Below, piece by piece: positions 7,677 through 16,032 of a stretch of DNA of 48,237 nucleotides. The position numbers and the translations under genes were made by a program. The stretch lies in the NCBI GenBank assembly GCA_902772985.1, contig CACYCP010000051.1, positions 1-48,237 on the forward strand, written 5' to 3'. The notes below the pieces were generated by a model, which was given only the letters and a program-made list of their open reading frames with translations, made no database searches and was not told where the DNA came from. Origin of the DNA: an uncultured Bacteroidia bacterium. Its GTDB lineage: Bacteria > Bacteroidota > Bacteroidia > Bacteroidales > UBA932. Position 1 is the stretch's first letter. Each line of letters starts with the position of its first letter.

Positions 7677-8605
7677 CAGCCTTAGTCCTTTTAATATCCG
7701 TTTTGATAGGCATCCCCTCAGGAAACGCTTTTCTGGAACCGCTCCAGAAGAGGGATTCCATACTTATTGCCGACCAGCTCCGCTACGGAGTGCAGCTCAA
7801 GGACATAAAAGAGGGCACCCGCATTGCATTCCCGGATTTCAGTCCCGAGGAGGGCAGTCCGTTGGAAATCCTCAGTTCCTGGCAGCTGGACTCGGTGCGG
7901 GTTAGCAAAAAAAAGGAAGTCCCCGCACGCTATGACATAAAGGCCTACGTTATATTTACCACCTTCATGGGTGGAGAATACGAATTGCCAGACATCCCGG
8001 TGCTTGTGGGCAAGGACACTCTGGTTTTTTCCGGCCCGGAAGCCATTACGGTTACGGAGCTTCCCATAGATATGGAAAGTTTCCAGCCAAACGACATCAA
8101 GCCACAGGCCAAGGTACCCTATACGCTTAAGGAACTCTTCCCCTGGATTTACGGAAGTGCAATGATCCTGATGGCCATTGCCATCCTTGTACTCTGGTTC
8201 ATACACAGGGAAAGGAAGAGCCGGGAAGAGGCTCTCCTTGCAGCAGAACCCGCACATATCAGGGCCCTCCGCAAACTGGACAAATTCCGCGGAGAAAAGT
8301 TCTGGAAGCCCGAGCAGCAGAAAGCCTCCTATTCCGGCGTCACCGACACCCTGCGCGAATACATATCGGCCCGGTATGAATTCGGCGCAATGGAAATGAC
8401 CACCGCCGAGATTTTCGACAGCCTGAAGGGAAGCGACGTTCCGGAGGAACTTTACAAGGAAATGAAGGAACTCTTTGAAAGGGCCGATTTCGTAAAGTTC
8501 GCAAAATACACCGCCTCGGAACAGGAAAACGCCACGGTGCTGCCCCGGGCCGTACGTTTTGTAAGTGACACTTATCAAAAGGAGCTTGAGGAAGATGTAC
8601 TTTGA
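7673..8605 (+). CDS. membrane-anchored DUF4381-like protein of Bat operon
   Basis: A 310-residue protein with an N-terminal signal or anchor segment (MTALVLLISVLIGIPSGNA), a periplasmic beta-rich region to about residue 155, one membrane helix (about 160-180, SAMILMAIAILVLWFI) and a charged cytoplasmic part with RALRKLDKF and a helical region that contains REYISARYEFGAMEMTTAEI. This layout fits the DUF4381-like protein usually found between DUF58 and BatA in Bacteroidales. Function is unknown; it probably helps assemble the MoxR-Bat complex at the inner membrane. It overlaps DUF58 by ATGA and batA by 11 bases. Confidence 0.8.
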   Translation: MTALVLLISVLIGIPSGNAFLEPLQKRDSILIADQLRYGVQLKDIKEGTRIAFPDFSPEEGSPLEILSSWQLDSVRVSKKKEVPARYDIKAYVIFTTFMGGEYELPDIPVLVGKDTLVFSGPEAITVTELPIDMESFQPNDIKPQAKVPYTLKELFPWIYGSAMILMAIAILVLWFIHRERKSREEALLAAEPAHIRALRKLDKFRGEKFWKPEQQKASYSGVTDTLREYISARYEFGAMEMTTAEIFDSLKGSDVPEELYKEMKELFERADFVKFAKYTASEQENATVLPRAVRFVSDTYQKELEEDVL

Positions 8606-9584
8606 GTATCCATATCTGCTTTGGCTGCTGGCAATTCCGCTGCTCCTTCTGGCGCGCTATCTTTGGATAGAGCTTAAGGACCGGCGCCCGCATATGAGGG
8701 TTTCCACGGTGGATGCCTGGAAAGCCGGAGGACGCTCCTTCCTGGAAATCCTGAGGCATCTTCCTTTCATCCTTCGTACAGCCGCCCTTGTTCTAATCAT
8801 CATTTGCATCGCCAGGCCGCGTTCCTCGTCACAGATTGAAAAGGTGGACACCGAAGGCATAGACATAGTCTTTGCGATGGACGTTTCCACCAGTATGCTG
8901 GCCCGGGATTTCAAACCCGACAGGCTTAACGCCGCCAAGGACATTGCAATAGAATTCATTGCGCAAAGGCCTTCTGACCGAATGGGAATTGTGGTATTCG
9001 CCGGAGAAAGCTATACCCAGTGCCCCCTCACCACCGACAGGGCCACCCTGATTAACCTGATGAAGGACGTCCAGACCGACCTTATCGAGGACGGTACGGC
9101 CATCGGCAACGGCCTTGCCACCGCCGTGGCAAGAATGAAGGATTCCGACGCCAAGAGCCGGGTGGTAATCCTGCTCACCGACGGTGTGAACAATATGGGA
9201 GAGATTGATCCGGAAATGGCGGCAGAAATTGCAAAGACCTATGGGATAAGGGTTTATACCATTGGCGTAGGTGCCAACGGAACGGCCCCCTACCCTGTCC
9301 AGACGCCCTGGGGCATAGAAATGAGGGACATGCAGGTGGAAATTGACGAGTCCCTCCTGATGAACATTGCCGATTGTACCGGAGGGCGGTATTTCCGTGC
9401 CACCGACAATACGAAACTGGCCGAAATCTATGCCGAAATCGGCCAGATGGAAAAAACGCGCACGACGGTGGATTCCTTCCCAGTCTATAAGGACCTCTAC
9501 AAAGGGTACGCCCTTGCCGCACTCGTTTGCCTGCTGGTGGAACTGCTGCTCGCCGCATATTTAAGGAGGATGCCGGTATGTTGA
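8595..9584 (+). CDS. batA: BatA, VWA domain membrane protein
   Basis: Inner-membrane VWA protein of the aerotolerance operon. Two N-terminal membrane helices (about 8-25 and 56-74) precede a VWA domain with an intact metal-ion site: DVSTS at 96-100, a later Thr in the TDGVNN region, and a C-terminal helix ending in LVELLLAAYL. The product is 329 residues from the ATG inside the last codons of the upstream gene. Bat proteins were named from Bacteroides fragilis, where loss reduces oxygen tolerance; their direct role is still debated. The final codons hold the AGGAGG that precedes batB. Confidence 0.94.
   Translation: MYFEYPYLLWLLAIPLLLLARYLWIELKDRRPHMRVSTVDAWKAGGRSFLEILRHLPFILRTAALVLIIICIARPRSSSQIEKVDTEGIDIVFAMDVSTSMLARDFKPDRLNAAKDIAIEFIAQRPSDRMGIVVFAGESYTQCPLTTDRATLINLMKDVQTDLIEDGTAIGNGLATAVARMKDSDAKSRVVILLTDGVNNMGEIDPEMAAEIAKTYGIRVYTIGVGANGTAPYPVQTPWGIEMRDMQVEIDESLLMNIADCTGGRYFRATDNTKLAEIYAEIGQMEKTRTTVDSFPVYKDLYKGYALAALVCLLVELLLAAYLRRMPVC
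9562..9570 (+). promoter_or_regulatory. strong Shine-Dalgarno before batB
   Basis: TAAGGAGGA lies 7 bases before the batB ATG at 9578, inside the batA coding sequence (codons for Leu-Arg-Arg-Met). A near-perfect Shine-Dalgarno is rare in this window and supports 9578 over 9584 as the start. It may allow internal initiation on the polycistronic mRNA. Confidence 0.6.
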
Positions 9585-10582
9585 TGTTCGGTGATTCCAG
9601 ATTCCTGTACCTGCTCCTGCTGGTACCCTTTATCCTTATTGGATATGCCCTGCTGCGTTATTTGAACGGCAGGAGAATAAAGGCTATGGGCGATCCCGAG
9701 CTGGTGAACGCCCTTATGCCGTCATGGTCCAGGTCCAAAGGCTGGGTGCGGGTGTGCATCTTCTGCCTGGCCTTCGTCTTCTTCGTCCTTGGCCTGGCAC
9801 GGCCCAGGACCGGAGCGAAACTTGCCGAGCGTACCACCCGAGGAGCCGAAATAATAGTGGCCCTGGACGTTTCCAATTCCATGCTGGCCCAGGACTACTC
9901 TCCCAACCGCCTGGAAAGGGCCAAGCTCTCCATCTCCCGCCTCACCGACAAGCTGCAGGACGACAGGATTGGCCTTGTGATATTTGCCGGAACGTCTTTC
10001 GTCCAGCTTCCCGTTACCACGGACTATGTGAGCGCGAAGATGTTCCTGAATTCCATCGACACCGGCTCCATTCCGGTTCAGGGCACGGCAATAGGCGAAG
10101 CCATCAACCTATGTATCAAGAGTTTCAGCGCCCAGAGCGAAAAGAGCCGGGTGATTATAGTCATTTCTGACGGTGAAAACCACGAGGACGATCCCATGCA
10201 GGCCGCAAAGCAGGCGGCCGAACTTGGAATCAAGGTCTATTGCATAGGCGTGGGTTCGGCTGAAGGACAGCCCATTCCGGCTGAAGGCGGCCTGCTGAAG
10301 GACAAGGACGGAAATATAGTGGTGACGCGCCTGGACGAAGAAACCCTCCGCAAAATTGCCTCCGCTGGAGGCGGAGCCTACATCCACGCCGGAGGAGAGG
10401 AGTTCGGCCTGAATCCCATTATCCAGGATATACGGAAGATGGAGGACGAGGAGTTCGGCAGCGTTGTTTTCGAGGAATACGACGAGCAGTTCATGTATTT
10501 CTTCGGCCTTGCCCTGCTTCTTCTTGTGATTGAAATACTCATCGGCGAGCGCAAGCCCCGCCACAAACTTTTCGAAGTATGA
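9578..10582 (+). CDS. batB: BatB, VWA domain membrane protein
   Basis: Second VWA protein of the operon, paralogous to BatA. It has N-terminal membrane helices at about 8-27 and 57-73, then ARPRTGAKL and a VWA domain with an intact DVSNS metal site at 97-101, and a C-terminal helix (FFGLALLLLVIEILI). Length is 334 residues from the ATG served by AGGAGG. It overlaps batA by 7 bases and batC by ATGA. BatA and BatB are expected to sit together in the inner membrane with the VWA domains in the periplasm. Confidence 0.94.
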   Translation: MLMFGDSRFLYLLLLVPFILIGYALLRYLNGRRIKAMGDPELVNALMPSWSRSKGWVRVCIFCLAFVFFVLGLARPRTGAKLAERTTRGAEIIVALDVSNSMLAQDYSPNRLERAKLSISRLTDKLQDDRIGLVIFAGTSFVQLPVTTDYVSAKMFLNSIDTGSIPVQGTAIGEAINLCIKSFSAQSEKSRVIIVISDGENHEDDPMQAAKQAAELGIKVYCIGVGSAEGQPIPAEGGLLKDKDGNIVVTRLDEETLRKIASAGGGAYIHAGGEEFGLNPIIQDIRKMEDEEFGSVVFEEYDEQFMYFFGLALLLLVIEILIGERKPRHKLFEV

Positions 10583-11274
10583 GAAAATTCCTTTGGTGTT
10601 TCATTTTCATTTTGGGCTGCGTGAGCGCCTTCGGCCAGAAAGCCGAGGTGCGCAAGGGAAACCGTCAGTTCAAAAAGGGCGAATATGCCAAAGCCGATAT
10701 AGACTACCGCAAGGCCCTGATGAAAGACAGTACGATGATGGCTGCCACCTATAACCTGGCGAACAACCTGTACCGTCAGGAGAATTACGACGAGGCCGCC
10801 AAACTTCTGGCTTCCAAGGACAATGACGACATTGCATCGGTTCCTTTCAGCGCGCAGTACTATTTCAACACCGGTGACGTTGCTTGCGCCCGACAGGACT
10901 GGGAGACTGCAGTAAATGCATTCAAGGACTGCCTGAGGCTCACTCCGGACGATATCCAGGCGAAGGAGAACTACATCTATGCCCGGAACAAACTGATGGA
11001 GCAGCAGCAACAGAACCAAGATCAGCAGAATCAGGATCAGAACCAGGACCAGAACCAAGATCAGAATCAGGACCAGCAGCAAGACCAGCAAGACCAACAG
11101 CAGGATAAACAGGACCAACAACAGCAACAGCAACAGCAGGAGCAGCAGATTTCTCCCCAGCAGGCACAGCAAATGCTCCAGGCAATACAGAACAAGGAAA
11201 AACAGACCCAGGAGAAAGTTGACGAGAAGAAAGCCCAGGCCCTGAAGTCCAGGCAAAAGGACAAGAATTGGTAG
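10579..11274 (+). CDS. batC: BatC, TPR protein with Gln-rich tail
   Basis: Secreted or periplasmic protein with signal peptide MRKFLWCFIFILGCVSAFG, then about three tetratricopeptide repeats (residues 20-130) for protein contacts. Residues about 140 to 190 are almost entirely Gln, Asn and Asp in QDQ/NQDQ units. The codons for these units vary (CAA/CAG, GAT/GAC, AAT/AAC), so the tract has been kept at protein level and is not a fresh DNA slippage product. The tail is likely disordered. It follows batB at ATGA and precedes the BatD/BatE gene by 4 bases. Confidence 0.9.
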   Translation: MRKFLWCFIFILGCVSAFGQKAEVRKGNRQFKKGEYAKADIDYRKALMKDSTMMAATYNLANNLYRQENYDEAAKLLASKDNDDIASVPFSAQYYFNTGDVACARQDWETAVNAFKDCLRLTPDDIQAKENYIYARNKLMEQQQQNQDQQNQDQNQDQNQDQNQDQQQDQQDQQQDKQDQQQQQQQQEQQISPQQAQQMLQAIQNKEKQTQEKVDEKKAQALKSRQKDKNW

Positions 11275-11278
11275 AAGT

Positions 11279-13918
11279 ATGAAAAGACTGTTTGCATTAA
11301 TTGCCGCATTACTGCCCGCCATCTGCCTGTGGGCAGACCCTACTATACGTGTAGAGGTCCACAATATCGTGGAACTCTCGGAGCGTTTCAACATTGTTTT
11401 CATAGTGGAAGGTGAGCACTCCCCCTCCGATTTCGAGTGGAACGCAGGGGACGATTTCACCGTGGTCTGGGGCCCGCAGAAGGGTTCGTCGACCAGCATC
11501 CAGATGGTAAACGGCAAAACCACTCGTTCGTCACAAACCTCTTATACATACATACTTCAGGCTAAAAGAACCGGCACTTTCACCATAGCTCCTGCAACAG
11601 CCAAGGTCAAAGGCACGCAAGTGACATCCCGCAGCGTGAGCATTCAGGTCGTGGGAGACGGTTCGTCATCCTCCTCACAGGGCGCCGGGCAGCAGGCCCA
11701 GCCTCAGCAAGGGAGCGGGAGTTCCGGGGCCGCATCCTCCTCTGAAAGTTCCAGCAGCGAAAGCGACATTTTCATGAGGCTGAGCCTGAGCCGGAATTCC
11801 GTGGTGGTGGGTGAGCCGCTTACCGCAACCCTTAAAATTTACCACCGGGCCAACCTGGTGGGCTTTGAAAACGCCCGTTTCCCCACGTTCAACGGCTTCT
11901 GGAGTCAGGAGACGGAGACACCTTCCAATATTGAATTCCAAAGGGAACAGCTGAACGGAACCATGTACAACAGCGCCGTTCTCAGGCGCTGGGTGCTCAT
12001 TCCGCAGAAAGCGGGGGACCAGAGCATCGATCCTGCCGAAATAGTTTGCCTTGTGAACGTCCAGCGCAGGCGTTCATCGGGCTCCATCTTCGACGATTTC
12101 TTCGGCACCGATTATGTTACAACCCGTCAGAGGGTTATGACGAAAGGCGCCACCGTCAAGGTATCGGCCCTTCCCGCCGGAGCGCCGGCATCATTTGCCG
12201 GAGGCGTGGGCGATTTCACGGTTCAGGCGCGCCTGAGCAAGGATTCCCTGCGCACCCACGATGCCGCATCCCTCATTGTCACCATTTCCGGAAAGGGTAA
12301 TATCGCCCTTGCCGAAGCCCCCAAAATCAGTTTTCCTCTGGACTTCGAAGTTTATGACGTGAAGACCACGGTGAACACGGACAAGAGCGGCACTTCGGGC
12401 TCGAAGACCTTCGAATATCCCTTCATTCCACGAAGCCCGGGAGAATTCTCCATCGGCCCCGTGAATTACAGTTTTTACGATGTGAAGCAGCGTTCCTACA
12501 GGACGGCTTCGTCACGCGAGCTTCATCTTGGGGTTTCCCGCTCGTCGTCCTTCGCCTCCCCCGGCTCGCAGGCACAGGGTGAAGGAAACAGCCTTGTGGT
12601 GGACCGCAAGGGCGTGAAAAACCTGGGTGAAGACATTCGCTTCATAAAGAGTAAAACAAAACTTGGAGAACCGCAGAAATTCTTTGTGGGACGGACACTC
12701 TACTGGATTATCCTTGCCATGCTGCTGGTTTCAGCGATTTCTTTCTGGATGAGTTTCCGGAAAGTGGCTGCAATGCGGGCCGATGTCAGCGGAAGCCGCA
12801 ACCGCAAGGCCACCAAGATGGCCCTCAAGCGTCTTTCCCAGGCCCGCGAGTTTCTGGAAAAGAACCTTTATACGGCCTTCTACGAAGAGCTGCACCGTTC
12901 CTTGCTTGGCTTCGTGGGCGACAAACTCAGCATGGATATGGCCGACCAGACGAAGGAGAATATCGCAGCCGCTCTCACTTCCGGCGGAGTCTCTGCCGGG
13001 ACCGCCGACGAATTCATCGGCCTTATCGATGCCTGTGAGTTTGCCCGTTACTCCCCTGATGCCGGCCATGAGGCCATGAATGCCCATTACCAGAAGGCTG
13101 TCGAAACCATTACCGCTATTGATTCGTCAATGAAGAAAAGTCCATCCCATAGCGCCGCGGCGCCCATTTTAGCCTTGCTGCTGATGCTCAGTCCCCTTGC
13201 CGCACAGGCACAGCTTTCCTATCCGGATTCCTTGTGGCAGAGCGGTGTCAAGGCCTACTCGGAAGGCGATTTCGCCACAGCCCTGAAGGACTGGGAAGGC
13301 GTGAAGGAGACCGGGCTGATGTCGCGGGAACTTTACTACAACCTTGGAAATGCCTATTTCAAGAACGAGGAACTTGGAAAAGCCATTCTCTGGTATGAAA
13401 GGGCTCTCCGCCTGGATCCTTCCGACGAAGACGTGCGCTATAACCTGGAATATGCCCAGGCTCTTACCCAGGATCGTATCGACCAGGTGCCGGAGTTCTT
13501 CCTGAAGCAGTGGATGGGAAAACTTTGCTACATTCTCCCTTCCGACAGCTGGGCCGTCCTGTCCATCATATTCATCGCCCTATGCCTTTTGATGGCCCTG
13601 CTTTTCATGCTTGGAAGCAGCGCCGGAAAGCGTCGCCTGGGCTTTTTCCTTGGCATCGCGGCTCTCCTTCTGGCCATTTTCAGCTGGGATTTCGCCCGCA
13701 GGCAGAAGGCCGAAGCCGGGAGGCAGGACATGGCTATAGTGATGAGGACCGTTTCGTCGGTAAAAAGTTCACCCTCGGATGCATCGGCCAAGGACTTGTT
13801 TATCCTGCACGAAGGTACGAAGGTGAAAATTCTGGACAATGTCGCCGGCTACTCCAACATAGAACTGGCCGATGGGCGCCGCGGCTGGATTCCCGCCGGA
13901 GACATCGAGGTAATCTAA
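11279..13918 (+). CDS. BatD-BatE fusion protein
   Basis: One 879-residue frame covers two proteins that are usually separate. Residues 1 to about 617 are BatD: signal peptide, beta-sandwich repeats, a Ser-rich linker near 145-160, a membrane helix near 465-485, and a cytoplasmic helical end. Then M618 begins a second signal-peptide-like segment (SAAAPILALLLMLSPLAAQA) followed by BatE: TPR units (about 660-720), two membrane helices (about 745-800) and a C-terminal bacterial SH3 domain ending GRRGWIPAGDIEVI. The internal ATG at 13130 is followed at once by A, so ATGA there would be the normal overlap junction in a shifted frame. The fusion may be real, or one base may be wrong just before it. 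BatE could also be made from the internal ATG. Confidence 0.88.
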   Translation: MKRLFALIAALLPAICLWADPTIRVEVHNIVELSERFNIVFIVEGEHSPSDFEWNAGDDFTVVWGPQKGSSTSIQMVNGKTTRSSQTSYTYILQAKRTGTFTIAPATAKVKGTQVTSRSVSIQVVGDGSSSSSQGAGQQAQPQQGSGSSGAASSSESSSSESDIFMRLSLSRNSVVVGEPLTATLKIYHRANLVGFENARFPTFNGFWSQETETPSNIEFQREQLNGTMYNSAVLRRWVLIPQKAGDQSIDPAEIVCLVNVQRRRSSGSIFDDFFGTDYVTTRQRVMTKGATVKVSALPAGAPASFAGGVGDFTVQARLSKDSLRTHDAASLIVTISGKGNIALAEAPKISFPLDFEVYDVKTTVNTDKSGTSGSKTFEYPFIPRSPGEFSIGPVNYSFYDVKQRSYRTASSRELHLGVSRSSSFASPGSQAQGEGNSLVVDRKGVKNLGEDIRFIKSKTKLGEPQKFFVGRTLYWIILAMLLVSAISFWMSFRKVAAMRADVSGSRNRKATKMALKRLSQAREFLEKNLYTAFYEELHRSLLGFVGDKLSMDMADQTKENIAAALTSGGVSAGTADEFIGLIDACEFARYSPDAGHEAMNAHYQKAVETITAIDSSMKKSPSHSAAAPILALLLMLSPLAAQAQLSYPDSLWQSGVKAYSEGDFATALKDWEGVKETGLMSRELYYNLGNAYFKNEELGKAILWYERALRLDPSDEDVRYNLEYAQALTQDRIDQVPEFFLKQWMGKLCYILPSDSWAVLSIIFIALCLLMALLFMLGSSAGKRRLGFFLGIAALLLAIFSWDFARRQKAEAGRQDMAIVMRTVSSVKSSPSDASAKDLFILHEGTKVKILDNVAGYSNIELADGRRGWIPAGDIEVI

Positions 13919-14130
13919 GTTTGCGAACCAGGCGGACAGGGAAGTAGTCTTTCTGCTTATGATACCTATCCAGCCGTACCTCGGCAGACGTGACTTCAAA
14001 AGCCATCGCTCTGGTTTCGTTGGCACAAGTACTGGACCAGTAATAACCATTCGCACCATTTTCAGCGGCAAACCAAGATTCAACCGGCAAGGGGTAAGAT
14101 GACAATACCGGCAGAGTGCATCGCGAAACT
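13917..14130 (-). pseudogene. decayed C-terminal fragment of a FISUMP/DUF1566-type protein
   Basis: On the minus strand the text NGANGYYWSSTCANETRA followed by AMAFEV, VRLDRY and PVRLVRKL matches the C-terminal repeat seen in many Bacteroidales surface proteins (Fibrobacter succinogenes major paralogous domain or DUF1566). The expected preceding part, SAGIVILPLAG, is present just upstream but in another frame, after which a stop occurs. There is no start codon, no signal peptide and the rest of the protein is missing. The fragment ends against the batD/E stop. The whole 318-base gap is explained by this fragment plus a hairpin; nothing else was seen. Confidence 0.55.
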
Positions 14131-14163
14131 TAAATAATTACTTAAAAAAACAGACATTTAACA

Positions 14164-14197
14164 AATATCCCCTAGCCGAAAACTCGCAGGGGATATT
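14164..14197. terminator. hairpin downstream of the outer-membrane protein gene
   Basis: AATATCCCCT (14164-14173) and AGGGGATATT (14188-14197) form a perfect 10-bp stem with a 14-base loop. It lies about 40 bases after the stop of the minus-strand gene at 14237. No U tract follows directly on either strand; a T7 run on the minus strand is about 15 bases further. A terminator role is plausible, not certain. Confidence 0.4.
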
Positions 14198-14236
14198 ACC
14201 ATAAGATGCTATAAGTCAGGAGTTTACCTCCAAGCA

Positions 14237-14806
14237 CTAGAATTTGAAGACTACACCGGCGTTGATGTAGGGATCCCGAAGGGACCATTGCAACTCCAAT
14301 GAAGCGCCGAAATTGTTGGTAAAGAAAAAACGCGCCCCGGTAAAGAAACCAAAATTGAAGAGAGCTTTAGGGTCTTTCTTGACCGATTCCATTACTTCGG
14401 TCTGAAGGCACAAACCCAAAGATGCTCCTGCATGTACTTCAAACCTATTAGTGATGTTCAGGCCATAAGAAGCACGCGCATTTATTGGAACATTGTGATT
14501 GTAGGCATTTTTAGTTGTAGTTTCTATTAATTTAGAACTATCCGGATCCAGATTGACTATAAAATCAAAGTCGGTTGATTTCCTGAAACTGTATCCGGAC
14601 TGGAGACCTACGGACAGATGGCCACGCCATAAATTATCGAAAAGGACATACTCCCCGAGGACATTGAAGCCGATACCCGGGAGAAAAGCCACGTGGGTGC
14701 CAATTGTGATGGTCCCCCTGGGATTGGGGTCTTCAATGGCACTTGCGGGAACAGCGGCCAGAAGCCCTGCGGAAACGAATGCAAAAAGGATAAGAAGTCT
14801 TTTCAT
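14237..14806 (-). CDS. small outer-membrane beta-barrel protein
   Basis: A 189-residue protein with a clear signal peptide (MKRLLILFAFVSAGLLAAVPASA) and then alternating hydrophobic and polar strands: GTITIGTHVAF, FNVLGEYVLF, GHLSVGLQSGYSF, NARASYGLNI, FEVHAGASLGLCL, FNFGFFTGARFFF and a final strand ending VVFKF. A terminal aromatic residue is the usual insertion signal for outer-membrane barrels. The size suggests an eight-stranded barrel, like OmpX or OmpW-type porins. I cannot name a substrate. It is transcribed alone, divergent from exbB, with its own -7 box. Confidence 0.7.
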   Translation of the reverse strand: MKRLLILFAFVSAGLLAAVPASAIEDPNPRGTITIGTHVAFLPGIGFNVLGEYVLFDNLWRGHLSVGLQSGYSFRKSTDFDFIVNLDPDSSKLIETTTKNAYNHNVPINARASYGLNITNRFEVHAGASLGLCLQTEVMESVKKDPKALFNFGFFTGARFFFTNNFGASLELQWSLRDPYINAGVVFKF

Positions 14807-14833
14807 ACTTGGTTTAGTTAGTTATTTCTATGA

Positions 14834-14841
14834 CAAAGATA
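14834..14841 (-). promoter_or_regulatory. -7 box for outer-membrane protein gene
   Basis: Minus-strand TATCTTTG fits TAnnTTTG, 27 bases before the ATG at 14806. It lies back to back with an identical box on the plus strand at 14855, so the two promoters share about 14 bases between boxes and probably exclude each other. Confidence 0.5.
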
Positions 14842-14854
14842 GAGTTTTTTTTTG

Positions 14855-14862
14855 TATCTTTG
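14855..14862 (+). promoter_or_regulatory. -7 box for exbB operon
   Basis: Plus-strand TATCTTTG fits TAnnTTTG, 29 bases before the exbB ATG and directly after a T9 tract. No good TTG at -33 is present. Confidence 0.5.
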
Positions 14863-14891
14863 CCGAATATAGGAAAATAATTATTACAGAT

Positions 14892-15611
14892 ATGCTATTC
14901 CATCTTCTTCAGACAGACATTTCCGACAGCCTTGCACAGATTGCAAGCGAGGCCGCGGCCCCCATCCAGCAGCCCACCCAGATGAACGAAAGCCTGTGGT
15001 CCATGTTCAATATGGGCGGCCCCCTGATGTGGATTCTCCTGGCCCTTTCCATCCTTGCAATTTACATCATCGGCCGAAAGTGGTGGACCATCAACAACGC
15101 CTCCAAGATTGACGCCCACTTCATGCAGGACATCAGGGACTACATGAACAGCGGAAAGACCAAGAGCGCCATCACCCTTTGCCGCAAGTACGACAATCCG
15201 GTGGCCCGCATGATTGAAACCGGCATCCACCGCATGGGCAGGCCCATGACCGATATCCAGAGCGCTATCGAGAACATCGGCAATGTGGAAGTGTCCCGCC
15301 TTGAAAAAGGCCTTCCCATCCTTGCCACCATCGCCGGCGGCGCACCTATGATTGGTTTCCTGGGTACCGTCATCGGCATGGTCCAGGCCTTCTTCAACAT
15401 GTCCAAGGCCGGCAACAACATTGACATCACCCTCCTGAGCGGCGGTATCTATACCGCAATGCTCACCACCGTGGGCGGTCTTATCGTGGGCATCATAGCC
15501 TACTTCGGCTACAACTGGCTCACCTCCAAGGTTTCGGACCTTGTGTACAAGATGGAAAGCTCTACTATGGAGTTCATCGACATCGTACTTAACGAACCCG
15601 GCGAAGAATAG
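14892..15611 (+). CDS. exbB: ExbB/TolQ/MotA proton channel protein
   Basis: Inner-membrane channel subunit that uses the proton gradient to energise TonB. The 239-residue protein has a membrane helix near 42-62 (PLMWILLALSILAIYIIG), a cytoplasmic domain with RMIETGIHRMGRP, and the conserved paired helices with GAPMIGFLGTVIGM and LTTVGGLIVGIIAYFGYNWL. The open frame extends upstream, but ATG 14892 (MLFHLLQTD) follows the promoter and gives the family length. ExbD and a TonB-like gene follow directly. Confidence 0.94.
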   Translation: MLFHLLQTDISDSLAQIASEAAAPIQQPTQMNESLWSMFNMGGPLMWILLALSILAIYIIGRKWWTINNASKIDAHFMQDIRDYMNSGKTKSAITLCRKYDNPVARMIETGIHRMGRPMTDIQSAIENIGNVEVSRLEKGLPILATIAGGAPMIGFLGTVIGMVQAFFNMSKAGNNIDITLLSGGIYTAMLTTVGGLIVGIIAYFGYNWLTSKVSDLVYKMESSTMEFIDIVLNEPGEE

Positions 15612-15618
15612 GAAGAAA

Positions 15619-16029
15619 ATGGCACTCAAGAGAAACACCAAGGTAGATGCCCAGTTCTCGTTATCCAGCATGACGGATATCGTGTTCCTGCTCCTTATCT
15701 TCTTCCTGGTAACCTCTACCCTCATCAATCCCAACGCCCTGAAGCTTCTGCTTCCCAAGAGCACCGGACAGGTGAGCGCAAAGGCAACCGTGAGCGTGAG
15801 CATCAAGGACTGGGGCAACGACAGCTACACCTACCACATCAACGGCTCCAAGGATCCGCTTCCTTATGCCGATGTCGAAGACCAGCTCATCGGCCTCCTG
15901 ACGGACGAGGAGGACCCCACCTTCTCCATATATTCAGACCAGAGCGTCCCTGTCGGGGAAGTGGTCCAGATTATGAACATCGCTAAAAGGAACCATTACA
16001 AGGTTATTCTGGCAACGCAACCCGAATAA
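15619..16029 (+). CDS. exbD: ExbD/TolR biopolymer transport protein
   Basis: Partner of ExbB. The 136-residue protein has a short cytoplasmic start, one membrane helix (MTDIVFLLLIFFLVTSTLI) with the conserved Asp that carries protons (D20), and a periplasmic domain that ends with VPVGEVVQIMNIAKRNHYKVILATQ. It lies 7 bases after exbB. The open frame upstream is inside exbB and is not used. Only one exbD is present here, while Bacteroidota often carry two in tandem; a second may lie elsewhere. Confidence 0.94.
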   Translation: MALKRNTKVDAQFSLSSMTDIVFLLLIFFLVTSTLINPNALKLLLPKSTGQVSAKATVSVSIKDWGNDSYTYHINGSKDPLPYADVEDQLIGLLTDEEDPTFSIYSDQSVPVGEVVQIMNIAKRNHYKVILATQPE

Positions 16030-16032
16030 GAT

